A stretch of 64,000 bases of DNA from Alligator mississippiensis (lineage: Eukaryota > Chordata > Crocodylia > Alligatoridae): contig NC_081828.1 of assembly GCF_030867095.1 (NCBI RefSeq), forward strand, positions 45,733,434 to 45,797,433, written 5' to 3'. This document shows, piece after piece, positions 22,612-34,153 of the stretch. The notes below the pieces were generated by a model that had not been told where the DNA came from, searched no databases, and saw nothing but the letters and a program-made list of their open reading frames with translations. Made by a program: the position numbers and the translations under genes. How positions within the stretch are numbered: the stretch's first letter is position 1; every line of letters begins with the position of its first letter.

Positions 22612-25600
22612 CTGCAAAAATAGGATTTTTATTATGCTGTTCATCCTGAAGACTCGCAACATGGTTTACAAAAAATTAGATGCTTGAATGGATACTTCAT
22701 TTGTCCCTGAAATGCAGTCTCCTCTGGGGGGGATTATGACACACAGAATACCACATGGGAACATTACTCAATATTTTTAAAAAAGAAAGAAAGAGACATT
22801 ATGCCAACAGAAAAAAAACAGAGCATTAGATTCCCTGGTTGGTACATTTCAAAAATTAGCTCTCTAGCCCAAAATATAGAAATGGAATAAATGAAACACT
22901 TATTAGAATAGTTTTAAGAGATGCTTCACATATTCCAATGGGCAATTATCTGCTCAGAAAGCTCCAGAATTGATTCATGTTTAAAATATACTGATCAGCA
23001 ATCAAAAGACACAAAGCTATTAAAATTGGTAGTGTTTCCATTTCAAATCTTCTCTAAAAAGTGTGCTTTCCCAGCTTTGCAAACACCCACACAACAAAGT
23101 GACTTGTAAAATAGACTGTCTCACCACCCAATGTTCACAACTGTTGCATAGCACTGGATGCAGAATTGTGTCATAAGTGCAGACCATGCTTACAATCCTC
23201 ATACTGTCATGACATATATTCTAATGAAAAGTGACTTTTTTATATTTACTGAGGTAACTAAATATAGCACTTAGTTAATGTGAATACCAGCATCAACATA
23301 GTACAGCATTTTCAAACATGATCAAGACAACTATATATTCTAATTAAGTAGGGCACTGGTTTTCAACCAGGGGTACACACACCTTTGGGGGTACTTGGGA
23401 TGGCCTCAGGGGGTACTTGGCAGCTGGTGCTGCCAACACGGTTGCCAATCGGCAGCAGGAGACACCCCCCCCCCCGATCAGGCACTGCCCCCCCTCTCCC
23501 CCCCTTACCTGGCCACTGAAGATACACTGACCCAGAAAAGGTTGAAAACCCTGAACTAGGGGAAAGATACCAGAGACTGGGAGTGTCTCTATGCAGAATG
23601 ACCTCATCTTGTACCTTACGACAGAGTGCATCCTTAAGTATAATTTTTTTTGGAGATATCTGAATAAACAGAGGTCATCTTCATAAAACTAGATTCAGGT
23701 ATCTCATTATCAAACAGAATGATTCAGCCGTTCTTTTATTGGTTTGAGAAAATGGAACAAAAATGCAGAAGCATGACTCACTACAAAATAACTGCACAAC
23801 ACTGTGCCCAGATGCAACACTGTCTCTGACAGAGACATGTCTGTAGTGTCCAGAAAATGGCCACTTCTGTTTCCCTCCCGAAGAAATTATAGATTATATA
23901 ATGAAGGATTTGACTGAAGCACCCATGCAGTGAGCAGAAATTAAGATTGCTGTGGAAATTTCTGCCCAATTACAACCTCTACCTGCATTCAGTATTTTTT
24001 TTTGGCATATCCTATTTATATATATTTCATTCCATGGCAATAGTCATATGCCCCCAACTGTGTGCACACAGAACTATAAATACTGCATTTCTTGGCTGCT
24101 AAAAAGTAATTTGGACTTCAGCCTTAAAATACAAGGTAAAAACTTGAATAATTACCTAAAAAGGCACTGTTTTAAAAATACAAGATTTTTGTAGTGGGTG
24201 TTACAGTCTATAGAACTAAATCAATGGGTAATTTGTCTTTCCAAATTAAAAAAAAATGGCTATACAGAAAAACAACAAAATCATTAAGTATTTTAGATCT
24301 TTGCCTTCTTTTTCTACTAACCTTGCTTTCTTCACATTTGTTATTGAAATATCTTCTCCAATAAGCATGAGGTGGTCCTTATGTATGCTATTCTACCATT
24401 GTGAATTTAAAATGCAATTTGAATGAATATCAGTTTATCATTATAAGCTGACATAAGTTTATAATTTCTGAAGAAGTGTTTAAGTCTGACTTCTCCGTTG
24501 AAGATATGAAATTGACAGATTGCCCAGAATGTGTTGAACTGGTAAAACTGTCAGCCAGTCCCTGACACATTTTAAAGTATAACTAGTCAGCAGAAATCCT
24601 TGATTTTTAGTTACCGCTGGTATTGATTTAAAAGCTAATTACCATGTTTATTGGCCTGTGGTCAGTGTATAGCAGAAGTCATAAGGAGAATTACAAGTTT
24701 AAATACACTAAATAGCAAACTGAAAACCACAACCAAACACTACTATTTCATTAAATAGTTCTATAAACATACTGATGTTTATATACTGATGTTGTGGTTT
24801 ACCCCTGAACTAATGAGGCATTCTAATTAATTTTGTGCACTAAAGGGAATCACCAAATTGGCAATCCCTTGGTAAAAGAAAATCCAACTAGAATGATTAA
24901 AAGAACCCTGAAAAGACCAAGTCTGAAGTCACCTAACTTTTGGTCCCAGCACAGAAAACCACTTCAGCATATGCATACCTCCTTAAACCTAATTCAGTCT
25001 CATTGACCGAAACAGAACTTAGGTGTTGTCCTAAACTAAACTTTGGTTTTAAATAATCCAGAAAATACAATACATGCTGTTGGCTGCTGCTGTACGTATT
25101 TAACACCCTCCTCCCCACCCCACACTTTTTTTTTTTTTAAAGGAAGAAATAGCCCACCTTCTGATAACACAGCAGTGCTTGTGAGCCATTCTTCAAACAG
25201 ATTTTCTTCATAGGCTTTTCAGAGACTACTCCCCTGCTTTCCTGTTCATTGCTTACCGAGCATATGAATAGTCCACACTGGCCTGATCTATTCGGTTCCT
25301 CAGGATCCCAATATCAGCAGATACCATGTCATCCAGAGCCTGTAGCTCCTTTTGGATCCGCTTTAGTTTCACTGTTTCTGCCTGAGTTCGTTTTGATCTG
25401 GAAAATGAAAACACCTATTTTAAAACCATCCTATCATAATCTAACATGCTATGTTTTAATTACAGACCCACCAGCTTCTTGCTGGTTACCCAAATGTGTC
25501 TTTTGTTATGCTTTCTGATCTTTCTTTTCACATGCCTGGGGATCAGAAAGATCTGCTAAGATTTAGAGTGTTGACAGATGCAACAAATTGTTACAAAAAA

Positions 25601-28600
25601 ACTTCATGACTCTGTAGCTATACAAACATAGCAAAACTGCTCCAACTTTATAACCCTTCTTCATTGAGAGTTGAAGTTGGAGTATTTAACAAACTAGTAT
25701 CAATGATGTGATCCTGTCCCATCTTCTAAACAGAAGCCCGATTCATTCACATCTATATACCTCTGCTTCATGTGAAGGTAGTTGGTGACTTAGTATTGGT
25801 CTTGTTTTGCCCCCGCTTTCCCACTGTGTATTCAGTTGGAACTCAAAGCTAATTTTCTTTTATCAGACTAATTTTCCATCATGCAGATCCTTTTGAAAGG
25901 ATTACAAGACAGTTTATAAGACACTCAAATGAAGAAGCATTATGAGATTTGGGTAATAAATATTATTTCTATTTTAGTGCAGAACAGGTGCCTCACCTCT
26001 CAGCAATGGCTTTGGCCAGGAGTGCCTTTTTGCGTTTATTCTTCTCTTCCATCAACCGCTGTTCCTGCTGCAGGACTTCCCATCGAGATTTCTCCTGCCT
26101 GGTCATGATAAACAAACAGGGTTATCAGTAAAGGCTATCTCTTTCCTGTCTGTAAACCAGCAGTCAGATTCTCCTTGGTTTAATTTGTTGATTCAGGGGA
26201 AATCCTTGATGTGCACTCCAAGGGCAGATCAACACCCTGGTTCCATGTGCATCAAAAAGGTAGACTGTTGTGTTATCAATGTATTAACATGAGATGGTGA
26301 ACAAATTTAAGTCTGGAAATACAGGCAAGGGTTTCCTATGAAAGGAAGAGCTTAAGGTTAATTCTTCCTTTAACCAGGCCTAAATATCCCTTACTAGACT
26401 GAGGGCATATAGAATCTGTCTAGAAACAGGTGGGATCTTTCACTCTAAATTGATGCATATCAAGCAACAGACCCTAATCCCAATCCAAGAGAACAAGCTA
26501 TGGTTTCAGATAAAAAGTGACAAAAATAAGTGGCATTTGAATTTGTTCAAAAAGGACTGAAGTCTGCATGTTGCTTTACCATGTGTGAACAGTCTATTCC
26601 CCTCCCAAGCACTGTCTGTTCTGAAGTCTCCTCAGCCCAAGGTGACACCAAAGTAAACACAGCTGTATTATTTTAAGATAAATTTACTTTCCACAAAATG
26701 AAATTTACCCTTTGATCAGGGGTGTCAATCTCATCTGGCAAGCCAAAAGAGTGGCTTGGGACCAGCCCACGGCCAGATCAGGCCCAAGGACCCCCTGATC
26801 GGTGGCTGCTCCAGCCAGTCTAGAACCCACACTGTATGGCGTAGATCCCAGAGAAGCCAGAACAGGCAATGCATACAACACAGTCTGGCTGGAGCAGCAG
26901 CTACACTACACGCAGAACCTACTCCAGCAAGTGAGGGACACATACAGCGCACAGTAGGTATGAGCACCATGTGCAGCACAGGTCCTGAACTGCCTGGAGC
27001 AGGCACCACACAAGGTGTATGTCCTAGTGCAGATGCCATGTGTGGCACAGTCTGGCCACGGCAGCACTGGGGGCTGGATGCTGGGGCTCTGCAAGCCAGA
27101 TCCAGTCTGTGCGCCATAAGTTTGATACCTCCACCTTAGACTTCCCTATTAGAGACCTAATGGCCAGCATGGAAGAATATTTTATAGCAGGGCTATTCAA
27201 CTTCAGAGTGGCCAGGGGTTGCACACTGCTCCAGTTGCATGCCCTGAGCCACATGCCAAGTGCAGGTTCCCTGGGACCTCTGCTGCATGTAGCCCCTGCC
27301 CCCTCCTTTCCCTGCATCAGACTGCCTTCTGCCACCAATGCAGGCAATCCCTCTACCCCTGCCAACCCCACTCCTGCATGAACAGTGTGAATCCCACACC
27401 CAAGCCCCCTTACTGCTGTGTGAGCAGCAAGCTCACTGAGCCTCCCACCATGCTCCCCTTCCCCAGAGACTCTGGCTGCTACCCTTGTAGCAACTGGAGC
27501 AATGGGAGAAGTCACAGTTGGGCAGGGTGCAACCTGCAGGCTGTACACTGACAGCCCCACCCCAAGTGGGATGAAGCCTGGGGGCCAATGGTTAGACAGC
27601 CCAGTTGGATAACAAGCTATGAATTCATCTTAGTTGGACAAGATATTTTTCCAATATAGCTGCTGGTGGCTAAGTGTCCTTTTTTTACCCCAACACACCA
27701 CATATTACCAGGGTGAAGTTTCATCTATCTGCTTTACAGAAAGAATGATCAGAATACTATGCAGAACTAGTACTAAGACAGCACTAGTACTAAGTATCAA
27801 GAACAAGACACTACATGGATATATTCATGTAAAGAAGCCCAAGATGTAACACATGCACACACACACAAAATAACTGTCTGTCTGTCTGAGTACAGCATGC
27901 ACCTTAGATACCCATCTTTTATATACAAGACAAATAATACATATATAAAACACACAATACAGCTAACTATTTATACAACATCCTAATCAACACCAAAGGA
28001 AGGTGGAATTTATTTTGGTAAACCGCTATCCAAAGTCTGAATCAAAAACACAAGAACTGGTGTACTCCATGAAACACTAAGGCCATCTAGGTCCAGGACC
28101 CTTCTCTGATGCTTAGCAGCAGCAGAAGCTACAGGAAAGGAGTACAAGAAACCCTATTAAGGGCCACAGTAGAGGTAACTGGAGCCTTATGAGGGTCTCA
28201 TCCTAACCCTACCAGTTACACTTCTCCTTAAACTCTGAAACAACATTTTGGTTCCTTTCCTTTAAGATTTTGTTGTTTCTACGAATTCAGAAATATCTAG
28301 AAACAAACATGGGCAAAACAGTTATGGTAAACAAAGGCAAGGTGTTTCTGATCTGGCTGGCTAAAGTATCAAAACCAAGCAAGTCACAAGAATTATTCTG
28401 ATTTAAAGAAATTCAGGGAGACTCATGAGGTGCCGTGGGCAGGCTCCAGTACACGGAACCGGTCTGTAGGCCTGATCCAGCCCTGTGCCCCTCACCTGGC
28501 GCAGGGGCTGGATGAGTTTGACACCCCAGCTCCCGAGCTCATGGTTCCAGCCTCCCGTCTGTAAGGATCAGATCGCAGGACTTGGGCCTATGTCAGGTTT

Positions 28601-29287
28601 CGACCCAAATTGGAGGACGACCAAAAGACAAACGCGAGGGAAGTGAAAATATTGCTTATTCTTCCACAAAAAAGTACAGCATGACTTAATATTAAAGCTT
28701 TGGTTTAGCGCGCCCTCGCCTTCACAGACTTACTAACAATTCCACTTTCTTTTTCTCTGGCAGCTTGGCAGGGAGGCTCGGGACGTCTTCCCTGCCGTTA
28801 GGGCTGTCCAGGCCCAGGTCCTGGTGCGGGTGCCCGGCATCTTGCTGCCCTGGCTCTGCCGGCGGGCAGGGACTGCCAGGAGGAGGACGCGGCCGGCGCC
28901 CGGGCACGGACAGCAGCTGCTCGGGGGGCGCGGAGGCCGGCAGCCCCGGCCCCTGGCTTTGCTGCTGAAGCGCTCGCTCTCGCTGCAGCTGCTTGCGGCT
29001 CTTGCCGGCCGACGGGGGGCGGCGCGGGGGCTCGGCAGCATCTGCTCGGGAAGAAGGACACAGCGCTGAGGGGGGAGCAGGCCACTCCCCGTGTCGCGCA
29101 CGGCGGCGACGGCGGCGGCGGGAAGGGTTTCCCCGGACACCCAGGCGCGGCCCGGCCCGGCCCGGAGCCGGGCTGACGGGCACCGCCTCCCCGCGGCCCC
29201 TGCCTAGCTCCGGCTCCCACTACCTGCGCGCTGCCCCCGCAGCCTCCGCAGCTCCTGGTCGGAGAAGCCGGCCCAGCCCCCCGCCAT
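22152..29287 (-). CDS. GORAB: GORAB, golgin RAB6-interacting protein (SCYL1-binding protein 1), five coding exons
   Basis: A trans-Golgi coiled-coil protein that in mammals binds RAB6, ARF5 and SCYL1 and supports COPI-dependent recycling; loss causes gerodermia osteodysplastica. Joining the five exons (64, 308, 98, 141 and 460 nt) gives 1071 nt in one frame, 356 residues plus stop. I recognise it by the N-terminal [13 protein letters not shown], the [12 protein letters not shown] block (about 35-46), PEQLLS (61-66), EKKKVEL (117-123), [20 protein letters not shown] (from 125) and [31 protein letters not shown] and [20 protein letters not shown] follow. The coiled coil spans about 125-285, ending in an acidic heptad-rich segment, with a hydrophilic 285-356 tail. 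Human GORAB is about 369 residues from the same start. All splice sites are GT-AG. The start ATG has a strong Kozak context (GCGCCATGG). Residues 67-115 are proline-rich and poorly conserved. No disabling change is seen. Confidence 0.95.
23354..23553. mobile_element. Short hAT relic in GORAB intron 4
   Basis: The left end CACTGGTTTTCAACCAGG and right end AGGTTGAAAACCCTG are inverted. Flanks AAGTAGGG (23346-23353) and AACTAGGG (23554-23561) match at 7 of 8 positions. 200 bp, non-coding, with a run of C at about 23466. Confidence 0.8.
25257..25397 (-). CDS. GORAB: GORAB coding exon 4
   Basis: The acceptor is TTTTCCAG|ATCAAAA and the donor GCTCG|GTAAGC. It encodes [19 protein letters not shown], then [19 protein letters not shown] and ASVDYSYA, the core of the coiled coil, which is close to the mammalian sequence throughout. 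Confidence 0.95.
25997..26094 (-). CDS. GORAB: GORAB coding exon 3
   Basis: Encodes [20 protein letters not shown] and the [13 protein letters not shown] stretch, the beginning of the coiled coil. The acceptor region is CCAGGCAG|GAG, so two AG dinucleotides four bases apart are possible. The donor is GAGAG|GTGAGG, which splits the Arg codon 157. Confidence 0.93.
26717..27136. mobile_element. hAT relic in GORAB intron 2 (GTGTCAA ends)
   Basis: It starts CAGGGGTGTCAATCTCAT and ends in ATAAGTTTGATACCTCCACC, an inverted partner. The interior mentions CCAGATCAGGCC on the left and GCCAGATCCAGTCTG on the right. No convincing 8-bp duplication remains. Non-coding. Confidence 0.6.
27188..27604. mobile_element. 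hAT relic in GORAB intron 2 (CTATTCAAC ends)
   Basis: The left end CAGGGCTATTCAACTTCAG and right end GGTTAGACAGCCCAG are imperfectly inverted. Flanks TTTTATAG and TTGGATAA match at 5 of 8 positions and may be a decayed duplication. The interior is GC-rich and non-coding. Confidence 0.55.
28440..28532 (-). mobile_element. hAT 3' end fragment near GORAB exon 2
   Basis: It contains CCTGATCCAGCCCTGTG and ends GATGAGTTTGACACCCC, the right-end type of the 26717-27136 element. No left end is seen, so it is a fragment. Confidence 0.45.
28734..29041 (-). CDS. GORAB: GORAB coding exon 2
   Basis: The acceptor is CCCGAGCAG|ATGCT. The split codon makes Asp22. It encodes the KSRKQLQRE block, PEQLLS, a proline-rich linker and EKKKVEL. 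The donor chosen is TTA|GTAAGT (consensus). An alternative donor four bases upstream (28738) combined with an acceptor four bases upstream in exon 3 is also in frame; see findings. Confidence 0.9.
29224..29287 (-). CDS. GORAB: GORAB coding exon 1
   Basis: Encodes residues 1-21 plus the first base of codon 22, with the conserved GWAGFS motif. The donor is CAG|GTAGTG. It lies in the CpG island and is followed by an intron of only 182 bp. Confidence 0.92.
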
Positions 29288-29780
29288 GGCGCCGCCGCCG
29301 CTTCCGCCTCCCGCTGCCACGTCCGGGCCGCGCGAGCAGGCAGCGCGACGGGCAACTCGGCTGGGCCTAGCGCGTTACCATGGGCACGGGGGCGGGTTGA
29401 GACCCGCGCGGCAGGTCGGGCCTCACAGGGAAGCAGCGGGGGGAGGGGCGTTCGCAGGGGATGCTGGGAGCTGGGAACGGCGTGGAAGAGAGAGGCTGCG
29501 CGTGGGGCGGGGAGGGAAGGGCTTGCCCATGGAGTGGGGTCGGGATATGGGGCCAAGAGCCAGAAAGGGACGCGTGATGGGGCAAAGGGTGAAGCTGGGG
29601 GGAAACAGGCCAAGGGGTCTGGGCCCGGGAGAGCGCACGCACCTTGGCCGCCTAGCACATCTTCCCCAGGAGCACAGAGTCCAGAACCGCTGGTGGAGGA
29701 TCTGCCGCGCTGGTGTGCGCAGGGCAGTCGCCTGCTGCTGCCACCCGCTCCTCTGAGCTCTGCGCCCACCCGCACGTGTG

Positions 29781-30925
29781 GATGCCAGTCGCACTGTTAC
29801 AACGAATGAAACCCTGCAAGGAGATAAAAAAAGCTATCTTAAGTTACATCACTCATTTTGGTCTAGGTCCCAAAGGGGCACAAGGAGCTAAACAGCAGTG
29901 TTTTGGTGTCGTGATCCCCCCACACTAGAGAATAATCCCATTCAGGTTCCAAGGTCAAGCAGCCAGTAGTTAGGAAATCCCAGAATTAAGGTTAGAGTTA
30001 AGATTTTTAATTGGGTTTTAATTAGCCCTCATCTATATGCATTGTGATCACAAATTAAGCCATCATAGAGTATTTTTTGCACAGGACTCCTACTTTAAAG
30101 CAGTGCACAGACTGGACGTCCTCAGGGGATGAGGTAGGTGTGCGTAGTGAAGGAGGCTGTTGTCTAGCAGGTCCTCATTTTGTGTGGGAAGTGGGAGATA
30201 CTAAAGCAGGTGTAGCAGGAATAATAGGAACAGAGAAGGTGGGCTCCTAGTTAAGGCAGATGAATGCTAGCTTGAGGGTTTTTCAGTGATCATTGCTACA
30301 CATATATGTCCCTCATTTTGGGGGGTGAGGTCTTGAGACAGCAGTGTCTGATTTACAGAAGTGCTGGGCAATGTTTTCTAATCCTGTACTCAGAAAAATC
30401 AATATCTTGGCTAGCCAAAAAAAAATTAAAAAATTACCAGATACTTGTGACCAGAGCGTGGGTGGCAAATAAAACCTGCGGCTACACACTGACAAAAGAA
30501 TAAAATATTGATTCAGTACTTAGCAAGTGAGCACTGTCCTTCCTATGGACCAAGTGAGACAGGGTCACGAGGAGAAAGGAAAAAAAACCACCCATAAACA
30601 TGAGATCATGTAATTAAACCCTGTAACATAAATTTGTCCCCTTCATGCATATCTATTATGTTGCACAGGTAACTTTAATTCTGGCTTTTCCTATTTTGAG
30701 TGCATGGTTTTACCACCATGCTTTTTCAGCACAGGAATGGAGGTGTGCATGCGTTTGTGCATGCACACACTTGTTTTCAAACAGCATGAATGAAATTTCA
30801 AGGTATTTTAGCTAAAGTGTACTCGCCTCTTGTATGCATAGTGCATCATTCATTTAACCACATCATGTCAGTCCCAGTTTCTTACCCAATGTTGAAATTT
30901 AGCCTCTTTTTTTTGCACATTAAGT
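29781..30925. other. Intergenic, nothing recognised
   Basis: Sequence upstream of GORAB with short open frames only; I see no gene or repeat that I can name. Confidence 0.45.
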
Positions 30926-31188
30926 CAGTGGTTCTCAACCTCAAGGCACCCCTGCATGACTTGGGAATTGAGTGGCACCCCATTCAAAAGCTAATTTATT
31001 ACAGTACTTGCCTCCTTGCAAAGAGGCCATGTAGCGTGAGCAGGGGAGCAGCCAGACAGGGAGAGACTAAGCCTGCCCATATCTGCTTATCTCCTTGCAC
31101 CTTCACTTATCGCCTCATACTTCCTGCAGTACCCTTCTAAAGGATCTTGTGTTACCCCATGCCTCAACACTCCAGTTGAGAATCACTG
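30926..31188. mobile_element. Short hAT relic (GGTTCTCAACC ends)
   Basis: The left end CAGTGGTTCTCAACCT and right end AGTTGAGAATCACTG are inverted. Flanks CATTAAGT and GATTAAAG share 5 of 8 positions. 263 bp, non-coding. Confidence 0.75.
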
Positions 31189-31272
31189 GATTAAAGTGCA
31201 TGAAGCACTTAAGTGTATAGCATTGTCCAGCCCCAGTGTCTACTTGGAAACTCAATTGTTAGCTGTTAACTC

Positions 31273-31584
31273 CATGGTGTCCAACCTCCTGGTCCCACAG
31301 TCCAGATGAGGGACACGGACTCAGACTGTGCACCAGATCCAACATGATGGTCTGACCCTATATGCCTGGATGCAATGAAGCTATGTACCAGTATGCAAAA
31401 CCATGGTATCTGGCCTGCAAGGCTTCCTCAAGGGTCCAGAAATTTGGCAGTAGGAGTGTGGCAATAACACGGCTATCACTCTCCCACTGCCAAATATCCA
31501 GACCCTTAGGAAGCCCCATGAGCCAAATGATATACCTCTGTGGTCCAGAATGTGGACCATGGGATGGGGGATGAACACCCCTAG
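31273..31584. mobile_element. hAT relic (GTGTCCAACC ends)
   Basis: The left end CATGGTGTCCAACCTCC and right end ATGAACACCCCTAG are imperfect inverted ends. Flanks GTTAACTC and GTTAAACT look like a decayed duplication with a slip. The interior holds two opposed copies of a TTTGGCAG/CTGCCAAA motif around 31445-31495. Non-coding. Confidence 0.55.
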
Positions 31585-31813
31585 GTTAAACTGCATAGTT
31601 ATAGTAAGTGTTTATAACTAATTGTACTCCTTCTAACTGCACTAGAAATAGAGAAAGGCAATCAACTGGCAAAAGGCTGCTATTGGAAGCCTTGAAAAAG
31701 TGACAGGGACTAGTTATTCAAAGCTGGTAATACCAGAGCATGGTAAACAATTAAATAATTATATACACAGTTCAAGTTGATAGTGCTCTATCAGGGGCAC
31801 TAATGCTCTAGAT

Positions 31814-33958
31814 CAGGGGTGCTCAATAGGCCTGTGCAAAACAGCAAATATTCTCTTCAGATTTGGCCAATTCAGAGGGACAGCAATTCAAATTACTGTG
31901 CTGATTTAATTTGGCCAATTCAGATGCAAAGATTCGGAGATTTGGCCACTGAGATTTGGGTCCCCCGTGTGCTCGGCGGCAGACCCGGAAGTAGACCAGA
32001 AGTTTTTTTGGTCCACTTCTGGGTTCAGTTCAGAGTGCGTGGGGGATCCCCTGCCCCTCCGGCTTGGCAGCAAGGGGACCCCAGGTGCCCCACCAGATCC
32101 AGGAGGCACCAGTTGCTGAGCTAGGGGTGGAGGGGGTTCCCCCACAGGGTCTGCCGCCAAGCACGTGGGGGATCCTCCCGTGCTCCTGTAGGATGCTCCA
32201 TCTGCCCCACCATCTCAGCGTTCACAAGCCATGCCTGGCACCTCAAGGTACATAGAAAAAACATAACGCTGTGTCTATGGCCGATCATCAAATCTCTCCA
32301 AATGGTTTTAGAAGCTTTAGATTTGTTTTGGAGAGATTAATGGGTCTCCTGATTTGATTTGGAATTGGAGAATTGACTGCTGAATTGGGCTGAATCTCCT
32401 CCGAATTGAATCAGTGATTGAACAGGCAGCAGTCCTCACCACACTGGACACAAGCTGCCTCCAGCTGGTCAGTCTGTTGTGGTGGGCAAAGAGGGGAGGG
32501 AAGGGGCATTGGGGGGGGGCAGATCAATGCCCCCACAGTGAGGGAGGGATTGGGGCTGGGACAAAGCTGTCCAACTGGGGCAGGGGGGTGCGGGACACAG
32601 GGAGTGGGCCTCCCACTGTGTGCCACTCACTGGTCCAGGGGGGCATGGGATTGGGCATGTGCCCCCAGATCTGTGCAGGGCGGGTGGGACCAGGCTGCAC
32701 TCTGAACGGGCAGCAGAAGGCACTGGGAGTGGGGGCTATACCTTTCCACTGCTTGCCCAGCCTCCCTGCACCTCCCAGACAATCCACAGCTTTGCCCCAG
32801 CTGGGTGAGCAGTGGCAGGACATGGGGGCAGACACATGCACTCAGATCGGAGCGGAGCTGGCTGGACCAGCCTGGGTGGTAGAAGGCGCTGGGAGCAGGG
32901 GCTATACCCTCCCACCGCTCACCCAGCCTCCCTGTGCCTCTTGGATAAGCTGCAGCTTTGCCCTGGCTGGGCGACCAGCGGCAGGGCATGGGGTTGGGTG
33001 CATGCACCTGGATCGGAGCAGGACCAGCAGTAGGGGCTATGGGGAATTTTAGGGTGACTGCAGCCCCCCCTGCCCCCATAACCTCCGCTCCACTGTGCTC
33101 TGCGGGGCGGGTGGAACCAGGGCTGAGCTCCGGGCTGTGGATGGGGCTAGCCATCCAGAGCGCAGCCCTGGCTCCACCCGCCCCATGGAGCACAGCCCGG
33201 CAGCAGGTGGCTGGGGCTAGCCTCCTGGAGCACAACCTGGCCCAGGCCACCATGCGCAGATCTGGGGGCACACCCCTGCTCCCATACCCTTCCGGACCAG
33301 CAGTGCGCAGTGGCAGGAGCCCCCTTCCTAGAGTCCTGTGTCACCCCCACCCCAGCTTGGCAGCTTGTCCCAGCCCCAATCCCTCCCTCCCCCATACCCA
33401 CTTCCTCCGCCCTCTGTCCACCACAGACTTACCAGCTGGAGGCAGCTGTGTCCAGCGTGGTGAGGACTGCTGCCTGTTTAGTCTATGGCCAAATCTCCAA
33501 ATTGGAGCCAGATCTTTTCTGAATTTATTTGGTGGCTTCCAATTTGATTCGGAGCTTTTAACTGGTCTCCCAATTCGATTCAGATTTGGAGATTCAGCCG
33601 CTAAATCAGGCCAAATTGAAAAACGGCTACCAAAGCTTTGCATAGCCCTGGTGCTCAACCCCCTTGCCCACAGAACCATGCGATCTGGAAATACGGTGAA
33701 CGGGACCAGCAACAAAGCTGCCATGGCTCCCCCACCACCAAAATTTCCAAGCCTCATGGGTCAAATGACATGGTCCTGTGTGAGGGGTCAGGGCCCAGAC
33801 TAGCAGACCCAGGTTGACAGAACTGATATAGCATGGGGCTGTGGCCACAGTGGTTGTGGTCACATGGTCATTAGACCCACAGATTGGATCTGGCCTATGG
33901 ATCCATTTCACACCACACATCCAACCCAGCCCACAGGGTCAAAGGTTGGATACTACTG
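31814..33958. mobile_element. hAT relic split near its left end by a foldback element
   Basis: It starts CAGGGGTGCTCAA (31814-31826), resumes at 33651 and ends GGTTGGATACTACTG. Flanks CTCTAGAT (31806-31813) and CTCTAAAT (33959-33966) match at 7 of 8 positions. Without the inserted element it is about 313 bp. The invading foldback landed only 5 bp inside the left terminus. Non-coding. Confidence 0.75.
31827..33650. mobile_element. Foldback hAT-like element, 1.8 kb
   Basis: It runs from TAGGCCTGTGCAAAAC to TTTGCATAGCCCTG with a perfect 8-bp duplication GTGCTCAA (31819-31826 and 33651-33658). The outer arms hold the GAATC/GATTC words of the family. The middle (about 32440-33450) is a large GC-rich palindromic region with GGCAGCAGTCCTCACCACAC at the left facing GTGGTGAGGACTGCTGCCTG at the right. 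That palindrome gives overlapping open frames above 200 codons on both strands, none like a known protein. Confidence 0.85.
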
Positions 33959-33966
33959 CTCTAAAT

Positions 33967-34145
33967 CAATGGGGGCCAACCTTTTTTGATAGGTTGGTCA
34001 CAAGTTAGCCCTTCACCAAACCTAAGTACCACTCCAATCCTTTTTCCTTTGCCTGATCTGAGGCTCTGCTTCCTGCTCCCTGCCCTGTTGCATGTCACAT
34101 ACAGAGGCTGCCTATGCCATTTGTGCTGCAGGCTAGCCACCCCTG
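33967..34145 (-). mobile_element. Short hAT relic abutting the previous target duplication
   Basis: The left end CAATGGGGGCCAACCTTTTT and right end GGCTAGCCACCCCTG are the inverted orientation of the family whose other copy encloses 43339-48544. It begins directly after CTCTAAAT (33959-33966). The right flank CCCTTGAT matches that octamer at 5 of 8 positions. 179 bp, non-coding. Confidence 0.65.
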
Positions 34146-34153
34146 CCCTTGAT

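Larger units (their letters stand above)
28700..29780. promoter_or_regulatory. CpG island covering the GORAB promoter and first two exons
   Basis: CG dinucleotides are dense here and sparse on both sides. The region covers GORAB exons 1-2 and several hundred bases upstream of the start codon. No TATA box is obvious upstream of 29287 on the minus strand, which fits a housekeeping-type promoter. The transcription start is probably a few tens of bases to the right of 29287. The edges are estimated by eye. Confidence 0.75.

Noticed and set aside
28798-29775. 325-codon open frame on the minus strand across the CpG island
   Set aside because: It is out of frame with GORAB exons 1 and 2, crosses the GORAB splice sites and has alanine/proline/arginine-rich composition typical of chance frames in GC-rich DNA.
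32414-33803. Overlapping open frames of 212-281 codons on both strands
   Set aside because: They lie in the GC-rich palindromic core of a foldback element; both strands and several frames are open together and no domain is recognisable.
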